Below are positions 1 to 9,900 of a stretch of DNA of 64,000 bases, piece after piece; the first letter of the stretch is position 1; every line of letters begins with the position of its first letter. The stretch is from Hermodice carunculata (lineage: Eukaryota; Annelida; Polychaeta; Eunicida; Amphinomidae), in assembly GCA_964020975.1 (NCBI GenBank), contig OZ026618.1, positions 33,258,549 through 33,322,548 on the forward strand. The letters are read 5' to 3'. Under the pieces are notes generated by a model. That model had not been told where the DNA came from. It made no database searches and worked only from the letters and a program-made list of their open reading frames with translations. The translations under genes were made by a program, and so were the position numbers.

Positions 1-328
1 TCAACCACTGCTTGAACTTCCTGATTGTGTATCTTAACAGGAACAACTAAATTGTAACCCTGACAATTCCGATCGAAAGTTACCTCTCTTACTTTTGAGT
101 TGGTTACATTTGAAGTTGCTGAATTCACAGTATTTCCTTTGTCTAGTGACATAGTGGATATAACTGTATCTCCTTGTATTATTGACGTTTTGGAGATGAC
201 ATCTGCTTCCTTCTTTGTAGAGTTGATGGGACTTCCTTTTACAACTGTATTTACATTCCTAGGTACCACACTATTTGCACTATGGCCATCCTGGTCTAGG
301 GTTGAATGCTGGCCATTCTCCTCAACCC
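1..328 (-). CDS. Start of the pol/protease region of the LTR element (cut by window edge)
   Basis: After the gag ORF an open stretch continues on the minus strand in a different frame up to the window edge. Its last residues, YNLVVPVKIHNQEVQAVV, resemble the beginning of a retroelement aspartic protease, where a beta strand precedes the catalytic D-T/S-G. The catalytic triad itself would fall just outside the window. Metaviridae commonly make pol by ribosomal frameshift or read-through, so a frame change here fits the family. The identification as protease rests on position and on this short stretch only. Confidence 0.5.
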
Positions 329-1972
329 TTATGCTTTTAAAGTATCAAGTTTGGGAGACCTCGGGGAACCCTGCACTTTGGTGGGTGACTTGAAAGGTGG
401 TGACCTACCTGATGTAGATACCAGTGGGGACTTTGTTGGGCATTCTTTTGCAAAATGCCCTATTCCCTGGCATTTAAAGCACACCTGTCTGGATACCCTA
501 GGTGGAGTTCCCACATTAAAACCCGAATCCTTGTCAACTCTCAAAGGACTTGGAAATTTTGTTTCTCCATCCCTATTACCATGATCTGTGGCTAACACTT
601 TTTGAAACATCTTAACACCCTCTTGAACTCCTTTAGATACCGCCAATGCAATGATATCTTCAAGGGATGGAGGTTGTTTATTTTGCATAGCCAAGCCTGT
701 TGCTCTTACCTCATAGCCCACTGATGAGTCGTCCTCAAGAAAAGATACAGTCTTAACTGATTTCCTTGCTTGAGGGAACATCATATCAAAATTCTGAACA
801 TGAACTTTCATCAGATGTAAGGCCTCTGTCAAATCTTTTGGTTCTTTATTTAGAACTTGATATGCAGCCCTATTATGAATACAACCCTTCAGAAAAGCTT
901 CCATTGCCATAGATTCTAATATAGCCAAAGCCTCACCATTGCAGTCTGGGAAACTATCCTGAGCTAAACGTTGAGCCCTTTCTGCAAACTCATCCAGAGT
1001 TTCCCCTACTTTTTGTTTCAACTCACGCAATTGCCTGCGTACACTTGTTGGGGGATCAACTCTACCGAACCGCTGGTCCATTTTCTTAGCTAAGAGAGCA
1101 TAGTTTTCTCGAACCAGTTCATCCAAACTCCCAAAATAGTTGAGAGCTTTCTCCCGTAGAGCATCAACTAATCTATCTAACTTCTCTGTTTCATCCCAGT
1201 TATACCGTTTGGCTAACCTCTCAAATTGTAAGATGTAAGGTCGCCAATCTTGTGTGCCACTAAAACAGGCCATTTTGGAAAGTGGTGGATTCCTTATAGT
1301 AGATCCTTGACCATTCTGGTTATGATCTTGCCTCCGTCTTTTGTCTTTCTTACCCTCCAATCCCACTTGAGATGATGATATACAAGGAGGAATGGACTGG
1401 GAAGTTGATGTGGAAGTTACCTGATTAGTGTCTACAAAATGAGATTCTGACATTTGACCCAAATTTGTAGTATCTTGTACCTGTTGAATATTCCATGGTG
1501 GAATATTTATTCCACTTCCCAATGAAGGAAGTCCACCAACAGTAGGTCCTGATGCTAAACTTCTACCAGGCATATACAATGGCTGCTCTCCCGCACCCAC
1601 ACCTACATAACCAAATGGTACAGTATTGCCTGCATAAGTGTTTCCCAAAACATTGGGAATTGGTACTTGATTTATTCCAGTACCTGGCACCATCTGTACT
1701 GATGATGTCATACCCCCTACACAGGGATTAGCAATGTGACCTACATTAGGCAGTTGCAGGGTATTCACACCTACATCAGTTCTCCCAGTCACTGAACCTG
1801 CAACTTGTACATTACTAGGATGGATCGAACCTGCATTCATTGACACCTGAACTGGTCGCGCGCCTGTTGAATGTGTATTGAAAGTATTTCTTGATGGAAG
1901 ATTATCTGCTTGCACTACTATTACACTGTCTGGTGATGTATGATCAATACTATGAGTCACAACCCTGGTCAA
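329..1972 (-). CDS. gag-like polyprotein of the LTR element
   Basis: A 547-residue open frame. Residues 1 to about 230 are low-complexity and rich in Gly, Pro, Ser, Thr and Asn. Residues of about 235 to 400 form a helical gag/capsid-like domain of the Retrotrans_gag type (sequence around FSGTQDWRPYILQFERLAKR, then a region with RRQLRELKQKVGETLDEFA). A zinc knuckle CFKCQGIGHFAKEC lies near residues 495-510 (about 440-485 of the window), as expected for nucleocapsid-type RNA binding. A basic Ser/Pro-rich tail follows. The start codon overlaps the stop of the preceding ORF in an ATGA, which suggests coupled or reinitiated translation. The domain order is seen directly; the capsid role is inferred from the family. 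Confidence 0.8.
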   Translation of the reverse strand: MTRVVTHSIDHTSPDSVIVVQADNLPSRNTFNTHSTGARPVQVSMNAGSIHPSNVQVAGSVTGRTDVGVNTLQLPNVGHIANPCVGGMTSSVQMVPGTGINQVPIPNVLGNTYAGNTVPFGYVGVGAGEQPLYMPGRSLASGPTVGGLPSLGSGINIPPWNIQQVQDTTNLGQMSESHFVDTNQVTSTSTSQSIPPCISSSQVGLEGKKDKRRRQDHNQNGQGSTIRNPPLSKMACFSGTQDWRPYILQFERLAKRYNWDETEKLDRLVDALREKALNYFGSLDELVRENYALLAKKMDQRFGRVDPPTSVRRQLRELKQKVGETLDEFAERAQRLAQDSFPDCNGEALAILESMAMEAFLKGCIHNRAAYQVLNKEPKDLTEALHLMKVHVQNFDMMFPQARKSVKTVSFLEDDSSVGYEVRATGLAMQNKQPPSLEDIIALAVSKGVQEGVKMFQKVLATDHGNRDGETKFPSPLRVDKDSGFNVGTPPRVSRQVCFKCQGIGHFAKECPTKSPLVSTSGRSPPFKSPTKVQGSPRSPKLDTLKA

Positions 1973-2505
1973 TATGGGGGTGGAAGTGACAAAGTATGTG
2001 TAGAAACTGCATGATAAATTCCATTAGGAGCCTTCTCTTCCACTGCATGTTGAATTTGTTCTAAACTATCAGATTTCCTAACCTGATCTGGAAGTACCCC
2101 TGCATAATCTAACTTCCCCTCCTTACTTTGAGGGGTACTGAACCTACTACCTCTGGAAGTAGTTTCTAATTGTCCAAGTCTTGATTGTAAAACTTCTTGT
2201 TCCTGCGCTAACCGCTGTACACTTGTATTTACATGATCCATATCTGTTTTGAGAGACAACATGACTTTCAATACATCTGTAATAGTGGGTTCTGTGTTAA
2301 TCTCAGGAGGTGTTTCAAAAGATATTAATCCTCTGTGTAAATACTCTTCCCAATCTACACCAGAAAATTCCTCAAAATCTTCCAATGTCAATGGTTGTCC
2401 TTTTTCTTCTCGCATATCAATAATCCTGTCGGCTCTTTTGTCCCCAATGGAGCAAACAGTCATCAACTGTACCTTTGAGGCAACGTTGATATATACTGGT
2501 GCCAT
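1969..2505 (-). CDS. Helix-hairpin-helix ORF preceding gag in the LTR element
   Basis: A 178-residue frame directly upstream of gag and overlapping it by four bases. The N-terminal 55 residues read as a ComEA-like helix-hairpin-helix: INVASKVQLMTVCSIGDKRA followed by a second helix with REEKGQPLTLEDFEEF. Such folds bind DNA without sequence preference, with the Gly of the hairpin at SIGDKRA. The middle (about residues 75-115) is heptad-like (MLSLKTDMDHVNTSVQRLAQ) and probably a coiled coil. The tail is polar and has no obvious domain. The start chosen is the first ATG in frame. It may be a matrix-like or chaperone region of gag expressed separately; function is unknown. Confidence 0.6.
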   Translation of the reverse strand: MAPVYINVASKVQLMTVCSIGDKRADRIIDMREEKGQPLTLEDFEEFSGVDWEEYLHRGLISFETPPEINTEPTITDVLKVMLSLKTDMDHVNTSVQRLAQEQEVLQSRLGQLETTSRGSRFSTPQSKEGKLDYAGVLPDQVRKSDSLEQIQHAVEEKAPNGIYHAVSTHTLSLPPPY

Positions 2506-2834
2506 ATTTGAAATGTGCTATGACAATGTAAGTTGAGCCACTAACTATGGGTATATGTTACATCAACACTTGTGTGAATGAACAACAATGGTCCATCAAA
2601 TACAATAAGATTAATGTAACAGTTGAGGCTAATCGATGTATTAAATTACCCACAAAAAAAAAAAAAAAAAATTTATAATTTAATTAATCATCAGCCAGAG
2701 TAAACAAATTTTTAAATAAATAAAAAAAAAACCAAAATCTGAAATTGAAATGGGTTTACTTCTGATCTCTCAAAAAAGAATCAATCAAAATTAAATTTGA
2801 CATTCAATCCCAAAATGATTCCAACCAAGAAATC

Positions 2835-3039
2835 AACCAAGAATAAATCTGATCTTGAAATTCCAAATTATCTCAGCCAAGAAAATCGACCAAGAATAAA
2901 TCTGAACTTGAAATTCCAAATTATCTCAGCCAAGAAAATTGATCAAGAATAAATCTGAACTTGAAATTCCAAATTATCTCAGTCAAGAAAATCGACCAGA
3001 ATAAATCTGAACTTGAAATTCCAAATTATCTCAGCCAAG

Positions 3040-3043
<4 letters not shown>
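2835..3043. repeat. 53-bp minisatellite, about four copies
   Basis: The unit contains GAATAAATCTGAACTTGAAA and ends in CTCAGCCAAGAAAATCGACC. Copies start near 2841, 2894, 2947 and 2999, giving periods of 53, 53 and 52 bases with only a few differences between units. A diffuse AT-rich relative precedes it from about 2700. A T-run of roughly 30 bases (3043-3074) follows immediately. It lies in the leader between the primer-binding-like site and the first ORF of the LTR element. Confidence 0.85.
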
Positions 3044-3073
<30 letters not shown>

Positions 3074-3074
3074 G

Positions 3075-4600
3075 TTGAAATCCCAGTCAATTCTCAAAAA
3101 ATTCACAAAATGAAAATTTAGAAACCTGATTTCAAATAAAAGTCAAAGTTGAAAAATAGTGTAGAGAAATTGCAATAAAAAATAAATTTAGAATAAATGT
3201 ACTGAAAAACAGAAACTTAAAGCAAAAATTAACTGAAGAAACCCGAATGTGTACAATGTAAAAGCACAGACAGACCCAACAGTCTCAATTCATAACTTCC
3301 ACTCCCTGAATTCATGCACCGAGAAGCACTGTTGACGGTTTATGGAAGTTACAGTGTCTTTTGTGTAAAGTGACCAAGACCTAGAAATGTACTGAACATT
3401 ATTGCATAAGGTTTCCTGAATCCCGACTTCTTTTGTGAAATGTAGCAATGGTACCCTGTATCCCACAGGAAACCACCATTCAAAGGGTATTGAAATGTAA
3501 CTAATCACAAAAGCATGTGACACTGGTAACCTGCATGTACCTGAAAATATTGTGTAAGACTGTGGAAAATGTGTCGTGTTGAAAAGTAAGGCAAATGCTG
3601 CTGTAAGAATGAGAAACGTACAGTGGTGACTGGGAAAACAGAACAAGTTCAATTTTTAATCACCTGTCCACCAAGTCACTGTGATTCAATGGAGAAAATG
3701 GATAATTTATGTTACAACTTTTCCAGGTTGGTATTTTTTCTTTTTTTAAGGGCCTTTTGAGGAAAGTCCGAAATATATGAAAATATTCTGTTTGTAGAAG
3801 AAAAAAATAGAAATGTACTGTATGTAATGCCTGAATTAATGTGCACAAAGTCACACACGGTTCACATGTAAAATGATAATATTAAAGTAGATGACTTCCA
3901 GGTAAATTCCTATTAATTTTGGAAACAAGAAATGTTCTGATTTTCACCAACATGAGGTAAAATGTATTGACAAATTTTCTCTGCTGATTCAAATTTTGTA
4001 TGTTTCAAGAAAGAATTTTGTCAAGATATCTTGTTCCATTTTTACTATTATCATTATTATTATTTATATATATATATATATGTGGTTTTGTTTGTTTTGT
4101 GAATTAATTAGAAATATGCAGTTTTGTCAAATTGGCAAAAATTGTCAAAGAGAAAAAATTTATAAAGGTAGTAGTTCATGCAAAAGGATTGAAAAATTAC
4201 AGAAGAACAGAAGAAAACGACATATTTTAAAGTAATTTAAGGAAAAATACAAATGGCACCTGTTGCGGCAATCAAAATTTACCTGTGTTTACACAGATAC
4301 ATACAATTAAATGTGTTTTCCTTTAGGAAAACACATGGGGAACACACACACAGCAAAAACACCCTTCATGTCTCTAATCTGTGACTGTGTACATTCCACA
4401 CAGAACCAGTGATACAATTTGTCCTGTAAAAATTCACAGCTCTCTACATTTCTTTTACAGTTTCATATTATATACAATATGGAATAATTTAGTGCCAAAC
4501 ATTTGTAACATAAAATTTTGAATCCAAATAGAATTTTCATATTCCATAAACGAGCTATGAATAGTGCACAATCCAGCTCATTATACAGAACTGTGCAAAC
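3075..4600. other. AT-rich non-coding stretch within the presumed LTR-element leader
   Basis: Only short open frames occur, on both strands, and none has recognisable coding character. There is a short (TA)n near 4068-4082. No gene, tRNA or known repeat was recognised. The stretch is assigned to the leader of the LTR element by position only and could be host DNA. Confidence 0.4.
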
Positions 4601-4703
4601 CTTAAATAACTAATTCTCCCGTGCGAAGCGTGAATAAGTCCCGGAAAACACAAAGTACCGTGAAAAATTTTTCCTGGCAGGAACGGAGTTTTCCACGCAA
4701 GTT

Positions 4704-4720
4704 GACCACTTCTGGTACCA
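4704..4720 (-). promoter_or_regulatory. Primer-binding-like site of the LTR element
   Basis: On the minus strand the sequence TGGTACCAGAAGTGGTC starts with TGG, the complement of the CCA end of a tRNA. It resembles the TGGTRYCAGAAGTGG sites seen in many metazoan Gypsy elements. It begins three bases after a CA dinucleotide that could be the LTR end. The tRNA used is not certain. Confidence 0.5.
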
Positions 4721-4723
4721 AAA

Positions 4724-5041
4724 TGTGGTACTTATCAGCTACTCGGCACTCACCTGATACACTGGTCCCTCCAGTGCTAGTTGTGCTGGCACGCAGAGCT
4801 CTGTCCACAGGTGATCTGCAGGTGGGAGCTTGGTCGATCAGTGTTGTACTGGAACAGCTGTCAGAATATGGCAAGTGGCCCTGGGACAGGGTGCTGGCTT
4901 CTTTTATAGGCGCGGAACAAAAGGCTGGTGTGATGACACCGGTCATACAGTACTTTCCTTGGGACAGTTCATTCTTGGAGTTGGGAGGGGGTACAACAGT
5001 ACTATAATAAGGCAAGGTCCTTGAATGTTTGAAAAGCATCA
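4724..5041 (-). repeat. Probable 5' LTR with TATA box
   Basis: About 318 bases, minus strand, bounded by a possible TG start at 5041 and a CA end at 4724, next to the primer-binding-like site. A TATA box CTATAAAAG lies at about 4900-4908 in an otherwise GC-richer stretch, as expected for an LTR promoter with the R region downstream. Open frames on both strands here (4602-5042 minus, 4621-5007 plus) do not look like proteins. The partner LTR is outside the window, so identity cannot be confirmed. Confidence 0.45.
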
Positions 5042-5194
5042 CTGTTCAAATTCCGGTCATTCATGTACTTTAGTTGTAAAGCCAAACAAAACATCTTTAA
5101 AAAAAAAAAAAAAAGTCATGTAAGCCTACAATGTAGGAAAGGCTGAATGGTCGACATAGACTAATGCAGCAGTAACAGGGAGGGGCGGGGGCGA

Positions 5195-6590
5195 TGTACA
5201 TGTTTGCTTTTACAATTTTGAGTGAGTGAGTGATGGAAATAGTGTGCCAAATTACTTGAGTACAAGCACTAAAGAGTCCCAAGAAGGCCTTGAACTGACA
5301 ATTTTTTTGTGTATACATGCAGGCGTAGCCATAACATCACACCAAAGGAAGACTTGAATTCATGAATTATATCAAACAGCATACCCCCCCCCCCCCGCAA
5401 AAAAAAAAAACAATAAAAACAAAACAAGAAAATTGTCCCTCATGATGGCACTTGAACTGAAGACTATAGAACAGTGATGCTTTGAAACACCATTGAAGTT
5501 GCCATTTATTATACATGTAATAGTTCATGTGGATATTGCAGGTGAACTTGAATGTCAGTGAACAGGTACAAACTGTGTTGTAAATTTTATCAGATTGAGG
5601 TAGAAAAAAATCACTTGCCTTAAAGGCATGACAAATATGAAGTGAGCAAATGACATGAAAAGTATAAATGTACATGTTTGCTTTTACAATTTGGAGTGAG
5701 CTGACTGCTGGAAATTGTGTGTCAAATTACCTGAGTACAAGCACTAAAAAGTCCAAAGCACGTTTTGAAGTAGCAATTTTTGTGTACACATGTAGGCCTA
5801 TCCATAACATCACACCAAACGAAGAGTTGAATTCAACAATTTCATCAAACAGCATAGAAAAAAAATTTGTCGATGTTTTGAAACACCACTGAAGTTTGAT
5901 AATGTATTATTTCTGATTACCTGTGATAGTTCAAGTGGATATTACAGGTGAATGTCAGTAACCTGTGTTTATCAGATCAAAGGAGAAAAAATCACTTGCC
6001 TGAAAGGCATGACCAGGCATGACAAATGTGAAATGAGCAAAAGACAAATGTTTGAACAAAACAAAAGATTTCTGGTCTTTTTGTGTATATATATCCCATC
6101 AATCACATCCAAAGATGAGAAAAATTTGATTGTTTAGACTTCCCCACTAAAAGTTGACAGATAAATGTTGCCTTCAAGTTGACAATGAATTGTCTCCCAA
6201 TTCTAACAGTTCATGCAAAAAAAAAAAAAAAAAAATGAATGCAGTATAAACAAACAAAATCTAATTATTTTCATGAGAGATCTTGAATTTATGACTAAGG
6301 AATAGTGATGCTTTGAAACACCATTGTCATGATTGTGTCAGATTGACTGTTTAGTCTTCATCACCAAAGTTAGAATTCATAAATGTAATAATACAAGGTA
6401 CTGTCCCAATTATTATGATAGTTCATGTAGATATTGATGGTGAATGTCAGTGAACTTGTGCAAACTTTGTTGTAAACACCAAATGAAGAGTTGAATTCAT
6501 AAAAATTATATAAATAGCATAGCCAAAAAAAAATAAGAATAAAAAAAAAGAGAGAGAGAGACATTTGAAAGGAGATTTGTAGGTGCATTG
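5195..6590. repeat. Degenerate tandem repeat of about 470 bp, roughly three copies
   Basis: The segment beginning TGTACATGTTTGCTTTTACA at about 5196 recurs at about 5669, and the following GAGTACAAGCACTAAARAGTCC also recurs. Further shared blocks are GAAACACCAYTGAAGT, TAGTTCATGTGGATATT and GTGAATGTCAGTGAAC, found again in the third, more decayed copy near 6310-6510. The short open frames in this block are by-products of the repeat. No coding or terminal features were seen. Confidence 0.7.
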
Positions 6591-6903
6591 ATATAATGAA
6601 ATGCTATTTTATCTGTCTATCTACAAAAAAAAACTAAAACGAGTAGAAAAAAAGTCATCTAATATTGTGTTTGGTATGTTTTTTTTATAGGAAACCATAA
6701 AACGAATGAGCACTTATAATTTTTTGGAGGGGATGGTTTTATTCAGGTGTTTATTTAGCATTATTGAATTGTCAGTGGCCTGGGATTGCACCTTGACCCA
6801 AGCTGAGATATACTGTACACAGCAAAAAAAGACTGTAACTGATATGTACAGATATAAAGAGACACATAAGTGACAGAGACATTTATTTTATACTTCATTT
6901 CAG

Positions 6904-9900
6904 GGCAGTGATGAAAGTGAAAAGGAAACGAGTAGCAGAAGGGAAGGTTCCAGGTGTCGATCCCGATTCCCAGTTGTGTGATGAGGAACTGCAGGACCTA
7001 GTGATGGACATTCCGGTTTCAATAGATGGATCCTGGATCCGTAGGGGGGCTGACAGCAAACACGGGTTTGTCACTGTCATTTACCAGGACAGTGGCGAAG
7101 TCCTGGACCGACATTATATGTGCAGCAGCTGCAGACAGTGCGAGAGATGGTCTGATGATGAAAAGACAAGTCTGGCATACCTAGAATGGTATGTCGAACA
7201 TTCCACAGACTGTCTGATGAACCACAGCGGTAGTGCCTCTTCTATGGAAGCAACTGGTAAGAACTAAACCAGAAAAAATTCAAGTGAAAACAATGTGTGC
7301 AATAAGTTTCCTGTAAAAAAAATGAAAAAGTTTTCAAACTTGACAGTGCCAACATGTATCTAAATATAAATCCCTTCATCCTGCCTACTGGATATTGCTT
7401 TTGGCACATTAGGTCTACAGTGGGAAATTGGTGTGAAACAATACTGTTTGCATGTAATTTGTGAGGAAAGAATTGCGATACTGGGATTGTGACTCTTCAA
7501 TTGTAAACTCTGTATAATAAGTACTTCAGTACATGATGAGTCTTACTAACACCCATCATGCACTTACTTGGTATAGAGAACTGCAACCTCTTTCACATTG
7601 TTGACACAATGAGCTCCCTCCCCCCTCCCTTTAAAAAAAAAAATTATCCCTGGTTTCAGGTGCAACAGAACTGTTTGGGCGGTCAATGGAAAAATACAAG
7701 GTCCGGTACAATCCATATATAGGTGATGGCGACTCCTCCGCCTTCAAGACTGTCTGCAGAGCCCAGCCATATGGACCAAATTATGAAATTAGAAAGGAAG
7801 AATGTCTTGGGCATGTGCACAAAAGGATGGGCAGAGGACTCAGGCGCCTACTAGACAAAAACAAAGGTACAGTTACAAGTCACTCATGCCACATATTTTT
7901 GCCTCTGCAGCTACCTGGACCGCTCATCTTCATTTTTGTGCCATTATTATGTCCACATGAATCAAAATTCACCAAACACACGTAGTGGCTAGTATTTTCT
8001 TTATGTGTTTTATTGTAAATAATTTAGGAATAGGGAAAAGGGACTATATTATTCTACATTGGTGTAATAACATTATTTTTGAGGAGTGTGATACCATTAC
8101 TGATCTTTGCACCTGAACAGAATGAAAAACGATTAACTTTTACTATAAATAAGAGAAAAGAAAAAATAGACATTATTTCATTTTTTTCAAAGCATGGTCA
8201 CTGTTTTGCTCAACAAATTATCTCCCCTCCCCACTTCAGGGAAAATGCTTTCAGATGGCAAGCCACTTGGAGGAAGAGGACGTCTGACACTGGCTCACGT
8301 CAATGCACTCCAGACGTTCTACGGAATCACCCTCCGGAAGAATGCAGGGTATGCAGAAAGCATGGCAAGGGAGACTTTAGCCATGCTGACACACTATGGG
8401 GACCCATCGAACCATGAGCAATGCCCTACTGGCCCATCCAGCTGGTGCAAGTACCAGGTTGACCAAGCCATGGGAACCAGGTCCTACAGGTAAGATATAC
8501 CATCAGCTGAATGTAGTATTGGGGCCTAACTTAGGAGAGCAGTGTTATCATGTGCACAAACTGTCATACTGCTGTACACTGCACCCAGTATCTTGGGCTA
8601 TTGTGTAAATTATGTGGGTTTCCATCTGAATTTTGCTCTAAGGTTGTCACTTTTGTTCAAGTTACAAGCTTGTGGACAGTGCTTGATGACTATTATTATT
8701 ACCGTATGGCATCACTTTATTGCAGAATTTTTGAAACCGATTCCCCCGTTCGGGACCTAAATATATATTTTCTTTCACAGTATCTGACTACGGGCACAAC
8801 TACCAATGGTACTTTATTGCATAGTATAGTCCAGCATGGATTATCCCCCATTCAGTTGGCTCTGGGAGACCGACCTAAAAAACTGAACAAAAATATAAGC
8901 CCTAGTCATGATGGAATCGTGGATTCTTTAAAATATTTATTGTTTCATGAAAATTTTATTAAGCCGTATGGGGAGGAACACTTACTTGTCTCTCTCTTAA
9001 CGAAGTCATTTTAGTAATTTTCTTATTTTTAAAGAGCGCCAATGGGGTGTGGTGCCGGACCCTGGCTGCCGGTGTTGTCCACGCGGCAGTGCGGTATTGA
9101 CCTCACTGCCGCGTGTGCTTTGCGGCTGCCGGGCCGGGTACCACGCCCTCTCATAACCGAAAAATGTCATATGTGTCACAGTACGAACTGTTTATAATTT
9201 TCGTGTTTGATTATAGTTTGTATTATTAATATCTGTGATGTATAATTTCAATAATTGTGATATGTCATTTCGATGTGTCATCTGCTGGTCACTGTGTAAT
9301 ATTTTTTGTACTTGTGTTTTCATATGATTATAATCTTGATGTATCTTTTAATTTCTCCATTCGTGGAGGTTTTAATAAAATTATTATTATTATTATTACT
9401 GCATAAACACTTGTAATCAGAAACCTTCATTCACAGTTATGACTTTGTGTCATTCAGGCATGAAGATCTATGAGGATTATAGTGTTTGAAAGCATTGAGG
9501 AATTTCAATGGGAAAACCTTCAGTGCCATTGTTCCATGGGAACAAAGGCAGCTGAGGATAGCATAATGTGTGTTGACATTTGCACATTTCAGTGCTTTTT
9601 TTTTTATTGCACCAGTGATATATATCCTGCTCAGATAAATTTATATGGAGAGAGGGAGCAAACAAATTTCACAATCGCAGCCAAACGTTATTGTTTCCAT
9701 TGATTTGGTGCATTGAATGAAATAAAACATTGCGTTACCTAAAAAGTACAGGTTGTTTCTTGAACTACAGAAATACATTATGTTGTAGTGTTTATTGTAC
9801 TAAATTTTCATGCTGTGTTTACTGTAATTGTGTGGAACAGATAATTATTTTTAAAAAAGTCCTTACTGAAAATTTAGAAATATCATGGTACAAAAAAAAA

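Larger units (their letters stand above)
1..5041 (-). mobile_element. LTR retrotransposon (Metaviridae/Gypsy-like), 5' part, runs off the left edge
   Basis: Read on the minus strand the order is probable LTR (5041 to 4724), primer-binding-like site (about 4720-4704), a long AT-rich leader, a helix-hairpin-helix ORF, a gag ORF with a zinc knuckle, and the first part of a protease region cut by the window edge. That order and the knuckle are typical of Metaviridae. Reverse transcriptase, integrase and the 3' LTR would lie left of position 1 and cannot be judged. The visible gag part looks whole. The right boundary is an estimate based on a TG start and the expected LTR size; the element could also be two adjacent insertions, because the leader is unusually long. 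Age cannot be estimated without the second LTR. Confidence 0.7.

Noticed and set aside
2249-2536. 95-codon plus-strand frame
   Set aside because: Shadow of the helix-hairpin-helix ORF on the other strand.
2835-3043. Possible CRISPR-like array
   Set aside because: Units are contiguous 53-bp tandem copies without unique spacers, in a eukaryotic retroelement leader.
4602-5042. 146- and 128-codon frames on opposite strands
   Set aside because: They overlie the probable LTR and match no protein; open frames in GC-richer DNA on both strands are a composition effect.
8079-8608. Alternative frames across exon 3 of the Mutator-like gene
   Set aside because: They are out of phase with the conserved GGRGRL-containing frame and run into intron DNA.
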